DNA of 25,092 nucleotides, taken from positions 1 through 25,092 of the IMG/VR virus record IMGVR_UViG_3300025098_000260; one strand, written 5' to 3'. Positions 8,696 through 16,661 of the stretch are shown in pieces. This DNA is from a virus. Every line of letters begins with the position of its first letter. Position 1 is the first letter of the stretch. A model generated the notes under the pieces. That model was not told the DNA's origin. It searched no databases and saw only the letters and a list, made by a program, of their open reading frames with translations. The translations under genes were made by a program, and so were the position numbers.

Positions 8696-9939
8696 GCTGT
8701 AGTATGATAAAATATGATGACGTGCGTAAAATGCATATAGAACTTAGTAGTAAATGTAATGCTAGTTGTCCTGGATGCCCACGCAATGTAAGTGGGGGGT
8801 ATACTTTACCTTGGTTAGATACAAACGAATGGACCATACAACAGTTTCAAGATACGTTTGACCAGGAATTTTTAGGAAAACTCAATTTAGTGTTAATGTG
8901 TGGTAATTTTGGAGATCCAGGCACTTGTATTGACTTATTTGAAATTGTAAAATATATTAAAGAATCAAACTCGAATTGTGCAGTTCGTATACATACAAAT
9001 GGAGGTATGCGTAGTCCTAAGTTTTGGGGAAAACTTGCTGGCATAATGAATCCTCATAAAGACATGACTATCTGGAGTATTGATGGCCTAGAAGATACAA
9101 ATCATATCTATCGTAAAAAAGTAAAATGGAACAAATTAATAGCCAATGTTGAAGCATACATTGCTGCAGGCGGTCCTAGTACATGGGAATATCTTGTATT
9201 TGGACATAACCAACATCAAGTACAAGAAGCAAAAAAATTAAGCGAAAAAATGGGGTTTGTAAATTTCTTTTACAAAAAAGCATTTGGATTTACAGAAGAG
9301 AAAAAAGGAATGGGCTTGGACGGTATGCTTAGTTTAGATGACGTTGGAGATATAGAATACTTTATCCCTGCTCCTGATGACAATTGGTTAAACAGTACTT
9401 CATTAGAACAGGCCAAAATTAAAGGAAGTACAGTAGCTAAACGACATGAACTTTCAAAAGAAGTATTCATAAAACATTTTAAATATAACGAAGGTAACCT
9501 AGAAAAAGATACCCAAAACGGTGCAATGGATTGGTTAGATAGCGCACGTAACATTGACTGTATGCATATACGTGAACGTGAAATTTATGTTGATGCCTTA
9601 GGCGGTGTACATCCTTGTTGTTTCCTAGGCCATGTTAGCCAGAATGCAGATGGAATTATAAACATGCAATATTACCAATGGCTAAAACAAAATGTCGGTT
9701 TTGATAATATTAATATTTTAAAACACGGCCTGCGTGGTGTATTAGACAACACTGAGTACTTTGAAAAGATTCGTGCAACTTGGGATATTCCTCAGCATAA
9801 AGATGGCAGAATTGCACAGTGTACAAAACACTGTCAAACTAAAAATAATCCTATTGACAGTCTTTATGAAAGTACAAGACATCAGCAAAATCTTCGTAAG
9901 AAACAAATTTCTGATAATGGATATCAAACAAGTGATTAA
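8692..9939 (+). CDS. Radical SAM protein with C-terminal SPASM-like cysteines (C)
   Basis: 415 residues, ATGA overlap with the upstream stop. The core motif CNASCPGC (Cys22, 26, 29) is at the very N terminus. The GGEP position is replaced by CGNFGDP (residues 70-76). The C-terminal part carries Cys290, the pair Cys309/Cys310 in VHPCCFLG, and Cys377/Cys381, which fits a SPASM-type auxiliary cluster domain. SWxIDGLEDTNHxYR (around residues 128-141) and the C-terminal VDALGGVHPCC block recur in the minus-strand gene at 17600, so the two are paralogues. SPASM enzymes usually modify peptides or proteins, but here the substrate is unknown. Last gene of the operon; its stop overlaps the stop of the convergent gene. 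Confidence 0.85.
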   Translation: MSCSMIKYDDVRKMHIELSSKCNASCPGCPRNVSGGYTLPWLDTNEWTIQQFQDTFDQEFLGKLNLVLMCGNFGDPGTCIDLFEIVKYIKESNSNCAVRIHTNGGMRSPKFWGKLAGIMNPHKDMTIWSIDGLEDTNHIYRKKVKWNKLIANVEAYIAAGGPSTWEYLVFGHNQHQVQEAKKLSEKMGFVNFFYKKAFGFTEEKKGMGLDGMLSLDDVGDIEYFIPAPDDNWLNSTSLEQAKIKGSTVAKRHELSKEVFIKHFKYNEGNLEKDTQNGAMDWLDSARNIDCMHIREREIYVDALGGVHPCCFLGHVSQNADGIINMQYYQWLKQNVGFDNINILKHGLRGVLDNTEYFEKIRATWDIPQHKDGRIAQCTKHCQTKNNPIDSLYESTRHQQNLRKKQISDNGYQTSD

Positions 9940-11261
9940 TCAGGCCAATTAGTCCAGCCTTTGCGTTGTTTGTATTCTGTAAAAAATGCAAACAACTCAG
10001 GAAGACTTTGACTCCAGTCTAACTCAGGATCTGCAATTTTGTAACTCCATAACTTTTGCCATGCTTCGTGTATAAGTTTTTCGTTGGTGTCTGTATCGTT
10101 AACATTTTCTTGTAAGTAACTTAGTACAAGTTTCAAGCCTTTAAGTTGATTCTGTCCTGCATATTCTATATTAGGATCGTCCATACGCTGTTTAATCCAA
10201 TCAATATGCATATTGTATTTTTGTATAATACGTTCTTTATACCAGTCTGGAAGTATTTTAGGATTTTGCCAGTCGGGAACATTAATAAAGTTAGGTATAA
10301 ATGGTGCATGTTTACACCAGTCATTTTCAATACAATATCTGTTAAACTCTGGGAAAATTTCTATGTTTAATACTCCAATTGTAGGAGCAGGAAATAGATG
10401 TACAAGTGGTAGTTCTTCTTTTATACGATTGAAGTTTTTTTCAAAAACTTTCCACTTTAGATTAGTGCGTATAAACTCCACGCCCTGTGCCATAGCATCA
10501 ATACTTGCACCAACACTTACAAGGTCAAACTTTTTCCAAAGCTCAATGATGTCTCTTCCTTTGTAACTAAGAGTACTAAGGTTACTGTTATATTTGATTC
10601 TACATTTTGTATTACCTGTCTCTACAAGTTTGTCAAGCATTTTAGTATGCTCAGGGTACAGTAAGGGTTCACCTCCTGCAAAGTATATTTCTTCTGCATG
10701 CTCCAAGAAGGGTTCTATTTTGTCATATGCATCTACATGAATAAATTTAGGTTTATTTGCTTGACTGCGAGGATTGTCTTCTTTAATACCGACAATTTTT
10801 TCTAACTTAATCAAGTCTTCGTGCCAACTACTACTTAACTCATATCCGCACATGCGACATTTTAGGTTACAGATATTACCATATCGTATATCCAAATATA
10901 CAACATTAGGTTCTATTGTACCGTCTTGTTGTGTATTTTCTACACTACGGCGACTAGCGTCACTTTTAAATGTATTGTTAAACCAAGCTCGCATACTGTT
11001 ATTCATTCTACCATTATCTTCATGGTTATAACATCTGTCACATCCTGGATGTTGTTCCCCTGACAAGAACTTTAACCTTAATTCCTTAAAGCTATCATGA
11101 TTCATTAGATCATTGACATTGTCATGATCGTTTATGTTACCATAAAAATCACGTTTGTGGTGTTGGTCCCAAAAGCAACACGGCATTGCATTACCATTGG
11201 GCAACAAGTGTAAATGCACCCAAGGTGCAATACAAAAACTTTTATTATCTGGATAGTCCAT
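9936..11261 (-). CDS. Radical SAM protein with N-terminal twitch-type cysteines (D)
   Basis: 441 residues from the ATG at 11261, chosen because GGAG lies 5 nt before it and the protein then starts MDYPDNKSFCIAPW. A longer frame reaches 11339, but its extra 26 residues come from AT-rich promoter sequence. The core has CNLKCRMC (Cys131, 135, 138) and FAGGEPL (GGEP 196-199). Ahead of it are Cys10, the pair Cys28/Cys29 (PCCFWD) and Cys74/Cys77 (CDRCYNHE). This C...CC...CxxC...core order is shared with the genes at 11823 and 13003. Start FCIAPWxHxxxxPxGxxxPCC is a common signature of twitch radical SAM proteins in phages and marine bacteria. It stands alone on the minus strand, behind a bidirectional late promoter. 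Confidence 0.85.
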   Translation of the reverse strand: MDYPDNKSFCIAPWVHLHLLPNGNAMPCCFWDQHHKRDFYGNINDHDNVNDLMNHDSFKELRLKFLSGEQHPGCDRCYNHEDNGRMNNSMRAWFNNTFKSDASRRSVENTQQDGTIEPNVVYLDIRYGNICNLKCRMCGYELSSSWHEDLIKLEKIVGIKEDNPRSQANKPKFIHVDAYDKIEPFLEHAEEIYFAGGEPLLYPEHTKMLDKLVETGNTKCRIKYNSNLSTLSYKGRDIIELWKKFDLVSVGASIDAMAQGVEFIRTNLKWKVFEKNFNRIKEELPLVHLFPAPTIGVLNIEIFPEFNRYCIENDWCKHAPFIPNFINVPDWQNPKILPDWYKERIIQKYNMHIDWIKQRMDDPNIEYAGQNQLKGLKLVLSYLQENVNDTDTNEKLIHEAWQKLWSYKIADPELDWSQSLPELFAFFTEYKQRKGWTNWPD

Positions 11262-11290
11262 TCGAGCTCCATTAACTGTTAATATAATTA

Positions 11291-11305
11291 TATTTATGAT
11301 AAATA
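11291..11305. promoter_or_regulatory. Bidirectional T4-type late promoter (divergent pair 1)
   Basis: TATTTATGATAAATA is a palindrome except for its central base. Plus-strand octamer GATAAATA (11298-11305) ends exactly 5 nt before the ATG at 11311. Minus-strand octamer CATAAATA (11298 down to 11291) lies 29 nt before the ATG at 11261, with GGAG in the leader. Both differ from TATAAATA only at the first base. Confidence 0.7.
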
Positions 11306-11310
11306 TGTTT

Positions 11311-11826
11311 ATGACATCCGCACTTATGATTATTGACACTTGGGACCAATATCATCCAGGACACACACATTTAAATACTCCAATGGAGAGAACAGTATCT
11401 CGTATTTGTCAGTTACTTTATAAGTGGCCTGGTCCTGTTGTGCTTGCTGCTTATCAAACATATCTACCCGAACCAGAGAGCGATAGATATCCCTGGAAAG
11501 AACCGCATCATGCTGTGTTAAACAGTGTAAAACATGGATGTGATAATCATATTATAAGTTATGACACAAATGAAGTCAAGGAGTTTCTAGATCAGAATAA
11601 CGTTTCTACTTTACATTATGCTGGATTTAGCATACCTGGGTGTATAGAATACAGGCCGTTGGGAATAAAAAACATGCAAGATAAGTATAACTGTCGTATA
11701 GTTATAGATTGTGTGTTAGACTTGTATGATATGATGAGTTTAGAAGAAGCAGACCGAATTCACAATACTTACAAATATGTACTGAGTAGCAACTACTCTT
11801 TTGATTTTATGGAATATTTACCTTGA
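11311..11826 (+). CDS. Isochorismatase-like cysteine hydrolase
   Basis: 171 residues from the ATG at 11311; in-frame ATGs at 11296, 11305 and 11326 are alternatives. 11311 is preferred because the late octamer ends 5 nt upstream. SALMIIDTWDQ puts Asp9 at the catalytic Asp position of isochorismatase/nicotinamidase enzymes. HYAGFSIPGCIEYRPLGI puts Cys111 at the nucleophile position, followed by a CRIVIDCVLD strand as in the family fold (usually G(F/V)xTxxCV...RD). The middle catalytic Lys is not certain; candidates are near residues 64-75. Family members hydrolyse C-N or ester bonds of small molecules such as nicotinamide or ureas. No Shine-Dalgarno sequence. The next gene's TTG overlaps the TGA stop, linking it to two radical SAM enzymes. 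Confidence 0.65.
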   Translation: MTSALMIIDTWDQYHPGHTHLNTPMERTVSRICQLLYKWPGPVVLAAYQTYLPEPESDRYPWKEPHHAVLNSVKHGCDNHIISYDTNEVKEFLDQNNVSTLHYAGFSIPGCIEYRPLGIKNMQDKYNCRIVIDCVLDLYDMMSLEEADRIHNTYKYVLSSNYSFDFMEYLP

Positions 11827-13013
11827 ACCAATTAAACAAATATTATTGTATAAAGGCATTTTCGGGTTTAGAAATAAAACCTAATGGCCAGGCCAGTATG
11901 TGTTGTGATATGAACAACCGGAAAGTCAGTATAGATCCTTACTACCTTAATTTAAACAGTCTACCACTTACAGACGTAGTAAACAATACAGGCTGGCAAG
12001 AGATAAGACAAAACATGATAGACAATAAACCAAGTGATGCATGCGAGCAATGCTATGTAAATGAGCGATTGGGTATAACCAGTCAGAGACAAAATAGCAA
12101 CCGAAGATTTGCCTCAGAGGTAGATTATCATTGGAACAATAGTGGAGCTACAACACATGATTTAATTGATTTAGATATGAAAATAGGCAATGTATGTAAT
12201 CAGATGTGTGTTGTTTGTGATAGTGCTAGTAGTAGCATGCTACTGTCGGAAGATCAGCAAATATTTGGCACAGGCAATACCTTCAAGGTAAAGTGGTGGC
12301 GTAATGAAAAACTATGGGATCAGCTTTTAGATAGATTTGAAAGTGTTCAACGTATTAACATATATGGTGGAGAACCTTTGCTAATTCCTGAAGTAAAAAA
12401 ATTCTTATTAAGAGTAGTAGAACACGGATATGCAAGCACCATTGATGTAAACTTTGCAACTAACGGCAGCATTTATAATGAAGAATTCTTTGACATACTA
12501 GAAAACTTTAACAAGAGAACTATCTTGGCAAGTGCAGATGGACACAAACAAACTTTTGAATACAGCAGGTATCCTGCCAAGTGGGATGAGTTTTTAAAAA
12601 ACATACATCTTATTAAACAAAGATTGGATCCTGACGACTTTTTTGCTAATGCATATACCTATAGTGCATATACTGTTTTTGATTTAGTAGACACACTAGA
12701 GTTTTATCGAACTCAATTAGACTTTGATTTTCCAGTTTGGCTTAATCCAGTATGGCAGTCATTTTACAAAGTAGATGTACTACCATCTGCACTAAAGGAT
12801 AAACTTATTCAGGATATAAAACAAACTTACAATACTGATTACAATATGAATGGCAGTAAAGATTTAAGTCCAATTGTAACAAGTCTTATACAACATAGTG
12901 ATGAAAAAAATTGGCATGAGTTTAAAAGAATAACAAAAATGCGTGACAAAATGCGAAATATAAGTATAATAGATGTAATACCAGAACTTGAGGACTATTG
13001 GCATGAGGATTAA
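11823..13013 (+). CDS. Radical SAM protein with N-terminal twitch-type cysteines (E)
   Basis: 396 residues from a TTG that overlaps the upstream stop (TTGA); no better ATG precedes the first conserved Cys, so translational coupling is likely. Core CNQMCVVC (Cys125, 129, 132) and IYGGEPLL (GGEP 182-185). Upstream auxiliary cysteines: Cys9, Cys27/Cys28 (MCCDMN) and Cys74/Cys77 (CEQCYVNE), the same spacing as in the gene on the opposite strand at 9936. NGQASMCC resembles the NGNAMPCC of that gene, showing common descent. At 396 residues it is the shortest of the five N-terminal twitch types. Substrate unknown. The next gene overlaps its end by 11 nt. Confidence 0.85.
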   Translation: MNQLNKYYCIKAFSGLEIKPNGQASMCCDMNNRKVSIDPYYLNLNSLPLTDVVNNTGWQEIRQNMIDNKPSDACEQCYVNERLGITSQRQNSNRRFASEVDYHWNNSGATTHDLIDLDMKIGNVCNQMCVVCDSASSSMLLSEDQQIFGTGNTFKVKWWRNEKLWDQLLDRFESVQRINIYGGEPLLIPEVKKFLLRVVEHGYASTIDVNFATNGSIYNEEFFDILENFNKRTILASADGHKQTFEYSRYPAKWDEFLKNIHLIKQRLDPDDFFANAYTYSAYTVFDLVDTLEFYRTQLDFDFPVWLNPVWQSFYKVDVLPSALKDKLIQDIKQTYNTDYNMNGSKDLSPIVTSLIQHSDEKNWHEFKRITKMRDKMRNISIIDVIPELEDYWHED

Positions 13014-14313
13014 ACAAAACGTTTGTAGTAAGCTATGGACAGATACAAATATAGATTTTAGACGCCAAGAAATACGACATTGCTGTAAAAGTGTTGGGCA
13101 GAAAATTACATTTCAAGAGATGGCCGATTTGGGGGTAGATGTTTTTGAAAATTATAATCTTAATGTAGAAAATAAGAAAACAATGTTGCTCAAAAATCAA
13201 ATACCTACACATACATGTAAGTTGTGTGTTCGCAATGGCGATAATGCAATACGGCATAGTTGGAATACCTGGACAGATGATTTTATCACTAACAGCAAAG
13301 ATGTTCTAATAGATACTGATCATGCACAGTATATTGAAATTGATATTGGTGATCAGTGTGATTTAGCATGTGTATATTGCGGACCATGGAGTAGTACTAC
13401 ATGGAAAAAGGAAGTAGGACAAAGTGTAAAATCAAAAGACGAGTACACAATTGAATGGACTCGACGCATGATGGAATTATTAGTAGAGCGAATCAAACAA
13501 GTAGATAAAACTAGACGGTTAAGCATTAATTTCCTAGGTGGTGAGCCTACACTTATGCCGGAAGTATACACATTGATCGACAACCTAACACCTATTTTTA
13601 AAACATTTGATGAAAAAGTTAACTTAATGTTTACTACAAACCTTAATACAAAAGGTCCGCTGTTTGATCGTATGGTTGATACTATTAAGAAAACCAATGA
13701 GTTTGCACACTGGACAATTGGCGTTAGTATTGAAAATATTGGCCCACGTGCTGAACTTGTTCGCTATGGATTAGATTGGAATAGATTCCATCATAATATG
13801 ATGGAACTACAGCATCATGCTAAAATTGCACTGACATGTACACATAACTATTTTAGTTTACCACACTTTGATGAAACACTGGAATATTTCTTTAATAGTT
13901 TTAGCACTAAATTTAACGACGAACGTCTTGGGCATGGATGGTTAATAACAAGTAACTGTGTCTATGATAACGTTCTTGACCCAGCTTACTTGAGTCATGA
14001 TCTTGTTCCCTGGGATCGTATATATGCAAAACTGGATCAATATATTGGTCGTGAAAACGAGCCCGACAGACTGAATAGTATATACCTACACACAGACAAT
14101 ATGAAACAGCGAGTTGGTACAAAGCCTTTCAGTTCTAGATTCTTTCAGTATCATAAAAATATCTCATTGAGAACACCAGCATATTTTGAACAGTTTCCTT
14201 ACTATAAGACAGTAATGGAAGAACTAGAACAACAGTATGGATCAGAATTTGGTCCTGAATTTTTTGATACTGTGTGGAAAACTCATGTAAACCCTGGTGA
14301 TGTTGAGTTCTAA
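13003..14313 (+). CDS. Radical SAM protein with N-terminal twitch-type cysteines (F)
   Basis: 436 residues from the ATG at 13003, preferred over the in-frame TTG at 12988 because GAGG lies 9 nt upstream and the protein then begins MRIKQNVCSKLW like its relatives. Core CDLACVYC (Cys119, 123, 126) and FLGGEPTL (GGEP 179-182). Auxiliary cysteines: Cys8, Cys27/Cys28 (HCCKS) and Cys72/Cys75 (CKLCVRNGD). The CVYCGPWSSTTWKKE segment after the core resembles CHYCGPEFSSKWVED in the gene at 5541, which links the two subgroups. The last residues are acidic, without cysteines. It converges on the minus-strand gene at 14317 with only 3 nt between the stop codons. Confidence 0.85.
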   Translation: MRIKQNVCSKLWTDTNIDFRRQEIRHCCKSVGQKITFQEMADLGVDVFENYNLNVENKKTMLLKNQIPTHTCKLCVRNGDNAIRHSWNTWTDDFITNSKDVLIDTDHAQYIEIDIGDQCDLACVYCGPWSSTTWKKEVGQSVKSKDEYTIEWTRRMMELLVERIKQVDKTRRLSINFLGGEPTLMPEVYTLIDNLTPIFKTFDEKVNLMFTTNLNTKGPLFDRMVDTIKKTNEFAHWTIGVSIENIGPRAELVRYGLDWNRFHHNMMELQHHAKIALTCTHNYFSLPHFDETLEYFFNSFSTKFNDERLGHGWLITSNCVYDNVLDPAYLSHDLVPWDRIYAKLDQYIGRENEPDRLNSIYLHTDNMKQRVGTKPFSSRFFQYHKNISLRTPAYFEQFPYYKTVMEELEQQYGSEFGPEFFDTVWKTHVNPGDVEF

Positions 14314-14316
14314 TAA

Positions 14317-15381
14317 TTAGGATAATTTGTGGTGTAGATAACTTACGAAGTCTTGTGCAATGGTTAATTTACGACTTATGTTTCTATTGTGTTCAGTCAC
14401 AGTGCGTTCGTAAACTAAGTTAGTTGGTTGTTCTATTAGCCAACTAAAACTTTCAAACACACGTTTTATTCTGGTTGCATTGTCTTGTATAGTATCATAG
14501 TCATGGCTTAGTATGTCATCATAAAAATTATATCCGTATTGTTTCATACGATCGATAATACCAGCGGCTCCTAGCAGAACAAATGGTTGTGGATAAACTA
14601 AATTTTTAAAAGCCTTTTCTGTAATACTAGATCTATCTGAACTTATATGTGTTTCCATTACAGCTGCATAAGGTATATTAATGTAATGCTTTGCATTAAT
14701 TTGATGCCATATAAAAGGTTCTGTACTATCCTTTTCATAAGGACTTGACTCCGGTGTAAATTGAATGTCGCTGTAATCTGTACCTCTAAAGCCAGTATTC
14801 ATTGTACAAATACCAGTGTCCGGATAGCGATCTCTAATCATATTATGTAGTATCCTGCGATGTTCACGTGGCTCTCCTCCTAAACTTATAAAAGGGTATT
14901 CCCATCTTCCACGTTGTTGTATTATTGGATCATAATAAAGGGGATCCTTGTCAATAATTGCATACTTACAGTATTCTAATGCAAATGGCGCACTATATAC
15001 ATCGCAGTACGATTGTTTTTTAAATCCTAGATTGTTTGTACTAAACACAAAGTTACTGTCGTCAAGATTGTGTCTTGTACTAAAACGTTCAAGTGTAGGG
15101 CCTATATCGTGTGTACTAAAACTTTCAGCAGTGTCATCAACAACGACAATTGCTGAACCTTTGCGTATTTGTTTTTGTATCTGGTTCGGAATGTGTACAT
15201 TATCCAGCCAATTTACATAGTCAGGGTCTGCAGTATACCTTCCAAAATATCCACTTATAAAATAAGCAAATTGTCCTTGTAACGCATGACTACCTTCTGC
15301 AAAACGTCTATAAATTACAGGTATGCAATTACAATTTGTTTCTACATTTAGGCCATCTCCATGACCCCATATTTGCAACAT
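14317..15381 (-). CDS. TEK-motif protein, possible GT-B-like glycosyltransferase (1)
   Basis: 354 residues; its ATG shares one base with the upstream stop (TAATG). Two conserved blocks are visible: FISLGGEPREHRRILHN at residues 164-180, and from 253 ITEKAFKNL, PQPFVLLGAAGII and YGYNFYDD ending near 305. The gene at 21109 has the same blocks (RVPRASRALLLDN; LTEKTFKAY; MPFVVFANPETI; LGYRTYD), so they are distant paralogues. This EKxFK...PFVxxGxxxxxxxLxxxGYxTxD pattern occurs in unannotated phage and bacterial proteins near sugar genes, and the EK plus PF(I/V) arrangement resembles the donor-binding half of fucosyltransferase-type GT-B enzymes; this last point is inference. No membrane segment. 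Co-transcribed with a nucleotide-sugar dehydrogenase. Confidence 0.6.
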   Translation of the reverse strand: MLQIWGHGDGLNVETNCNCIPVIYRRFAEGSHALQGQFAYFISGYFGRYTADPDYVNWLDNVHIPNQIQKQIRKGSAIVVVDDTAESFSTHDIGPTLERFSTRHNLDDSNFVFSTNNLGFKKQSYCDVYSAPFALEYCKYAIIDKDPLYYDPIIQQRGRWEYPFISLGGEPREHRRILHNMIRDRYPDTGICTMNTGFRGTDYSDIQFTPESSPYEKDSTEPFIWHQINAKHYINIPYAAVMETHISSDRSSITEKAFKNLVYPQPFVLLGAAGIIDRMKQYGYNFYDDILSHDYDTIQDNATRIKRVFESFSWLIEQPTNLVYERTVTEHNRNISRKLTIAQDFVSYLHHKLS

Positions 15382-16616
15382 TATCTACTGTTTCCATAGT
15401 GTATAACTTGCAAACTATTATGATGTTCTGCCATAAATTTGCGCCAAGGATCAACAACTATGCTATGCATAGGAAATACACAATACAGTTGATCAGTGTC
15501 GTCACCTTCTTCTTGCATGTACTTATATGTAGTACTTGCACTGTGTGCTAGCAGGATAACTGCTGGACGCTCAGGGCGTTCGTTGTCGCCAGTAAGCGGA
15601 TCAATATACTTGACAAGTTTACCCATTTGTTCTACATAATGTCCAATAAGTAAACTGTAACTGCCATCTACATACTCCACACCAGGCTTGTATGCTTTAC
15701 CATGGATATAGATGTCCATGCTGTTTTCATTAGAGAGATCTACTAGCTTCTTGGCAAGGTTACGTGCTTGTATTTCACGTGCATTCATAATAGAATCAAA
15801 TAAATCATATCCTAAGTCAAGTTCTCGTGCCATATACCTTAATGCAATATTATCTCTTGGATGGCAAGCACCTCCATCGCCCATACCCGCTGTCATATAT
15901 TGTGGACCCATAATACGCATTGTAGATTTAGCAAGAGCATTGGTCACAATATCAACGTTGATATTACCTTGTTTCTCTGCTACGTCTTGTATCATATTCA
16001 CTAGACCAATCTTAGCACTAATAAATGTGTTGTAGAATACTTTTATACATTCACATTCGTCCCATGTGCCAATCTCATAGCGTGGGTCATTTTCCATTAC
16101 AGTCTTATAGAAGTCTACTAGTTCTTTTGCATCACCAGTCTCACTTCCATCTTCTGTGCCAATCATAACCATTTCAGGGTTAACCATATCCCATGCTACT
16201 GAACCCATTGCAATTAAGTATGGGTTGTATACAAATCTTGTATTAGTCACATGCTTTACAAATTCTCTTCTGACCGTCCCAGGAAGAACCGTAGAAATAA
16301 GAACAATCATCTGGTCCTGTGTCATATACCGATTTGCTTCAGCCAATACTTCTTTTACAGTATCATAACGAAAGTCTACTGGCTCTAGATGCGCACTTGG
16401 CACACGCCCATCATACAATTGTTCATGTGGTGTAGGCACGGCAACAAAGACAATATCACGTCCCTGTACTGCGCCTTGAATTGTGGGAAACATTGTTACG
16501 TGATTACTTGTACGCTTGACAATATCATATCCACTAACATCATGGCCTTTTTGTGCAATAGCTTCTGCACACGGCATACCTAGTTTACCGCAACCTATAA
16601 ATCCAATTTTGTTCAT
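15381..16616 (-). CDS. UDP-glucose / GDP-mannose 6-dehydrogenase family protein
   Basis: 411 residues from the ATG at 16616, chosen because AGGA lies 6 nt upstream and the protein then begins MNKIGFIGCGKLGMP, the N-terminal NAD-binding GxGxxG (Gly8, 10, 13). A longer frame to 16661 only adds promoter sequence. Other family marks: VAVPTP (59-63), ISTVLPGT (107-114), NPYLIAMG, Lys192 and Asn196 in IKVFYNTFISAK, and the nucleophile Cys251 with Asp255 in GGACHPRD. Arg replaces the usual Lys before the Asp. The C-terminal GKAYKPGVEYVDGSYSLL is the substrate-binding half. The enzyme oxidises a nucleotide sugar twice at C6, using NAD, to a uronic acid; the exact sugar is not clear. It supplies activated sugar for glycosyltransferases. 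Confidence 0.85.
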   Translation of the reverse strand: MNKIGFIGCGKLGMPCAEAIAQKGHDVSGYDIVKRTSNHVTMFPTIQGAVQGRDIVFVAVPTPHEQLYDGRVPSAHLEPVDFRYDTVKEVLAEANRYMTQDQMIVLISTVLPGTVRREFVKHVTNTRFVYNPYLIAMGSVAWDMVNPEMVMIGTEDGSETGDAKELVDFYKTVMENDPRYEIGTWDECECIKVFYNTFISAKIGLVNMIQDVAEKQGNINVDIVTNALAKSTMRIMGPQYMTAGMGDGGACHPRDNIALRYMARELDLGYDLFDSIMNAREIQARNLAKKLVDLSNENSMDIYIHGKAYKPGVEYVDGSYSLLIGHYVEQMGKLVKYIDPLTGDNERPERPAVILLAHSASTTYKYMQEEGDDTDQLYCVFPMHSIVVDPWRKFMAEHHNSLQVIHYGNSR

Positions 16617-16642
16617 TTGAAATCCTATATTAACTACATACT

Positions 16643-16656
16643 TATTTATATAAATA
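16643..16656. promoter_or_regulatory. Bidirectional T4-type late promoter (divergent pair 2)
   Basis: TATTTATATAAATA is a perfect 14-bp palindrome containing the exact octamer TATAAATA on both strands (plus 16649-16656; minus 16650 down to 16643). The plus octamer ends 5 nt before the ATG at 16662. The minus octamer is 26 nt from the ATG at 16616, whose leader carries AGGA. Confidence 0.85.
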
Positions 16657-16661
16657 ATCAT

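Noticed and set aside
10213-10566. 117-codon plus-strand frame opposite the radical SAM gene at 9936
   Set aside because: Antisense shadow of a gene with intact motifs; low-quality composition and no start signal.
11262-11339. 26-residue hydrophobic N-terminal extension of the radical SAM gene at 9936 (possible signal peptide)
   Set aside because: It translates the divergent late promoter and leader; the ATG at 11261 has GGAG and gives the usual family N terminus.
14310-14320. Terminator at the convergent junction
   Set aside because: Only 3 nt lie between the stop codons, and no stem or T-run is visible; the same holds at 9936-9939 and 17600-17618.
16617-16661. N-terminal extension of the gene at 16662 from a TTG
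   Set aside because: It runs through the palindromic late promoter and has no ribosome binding site.
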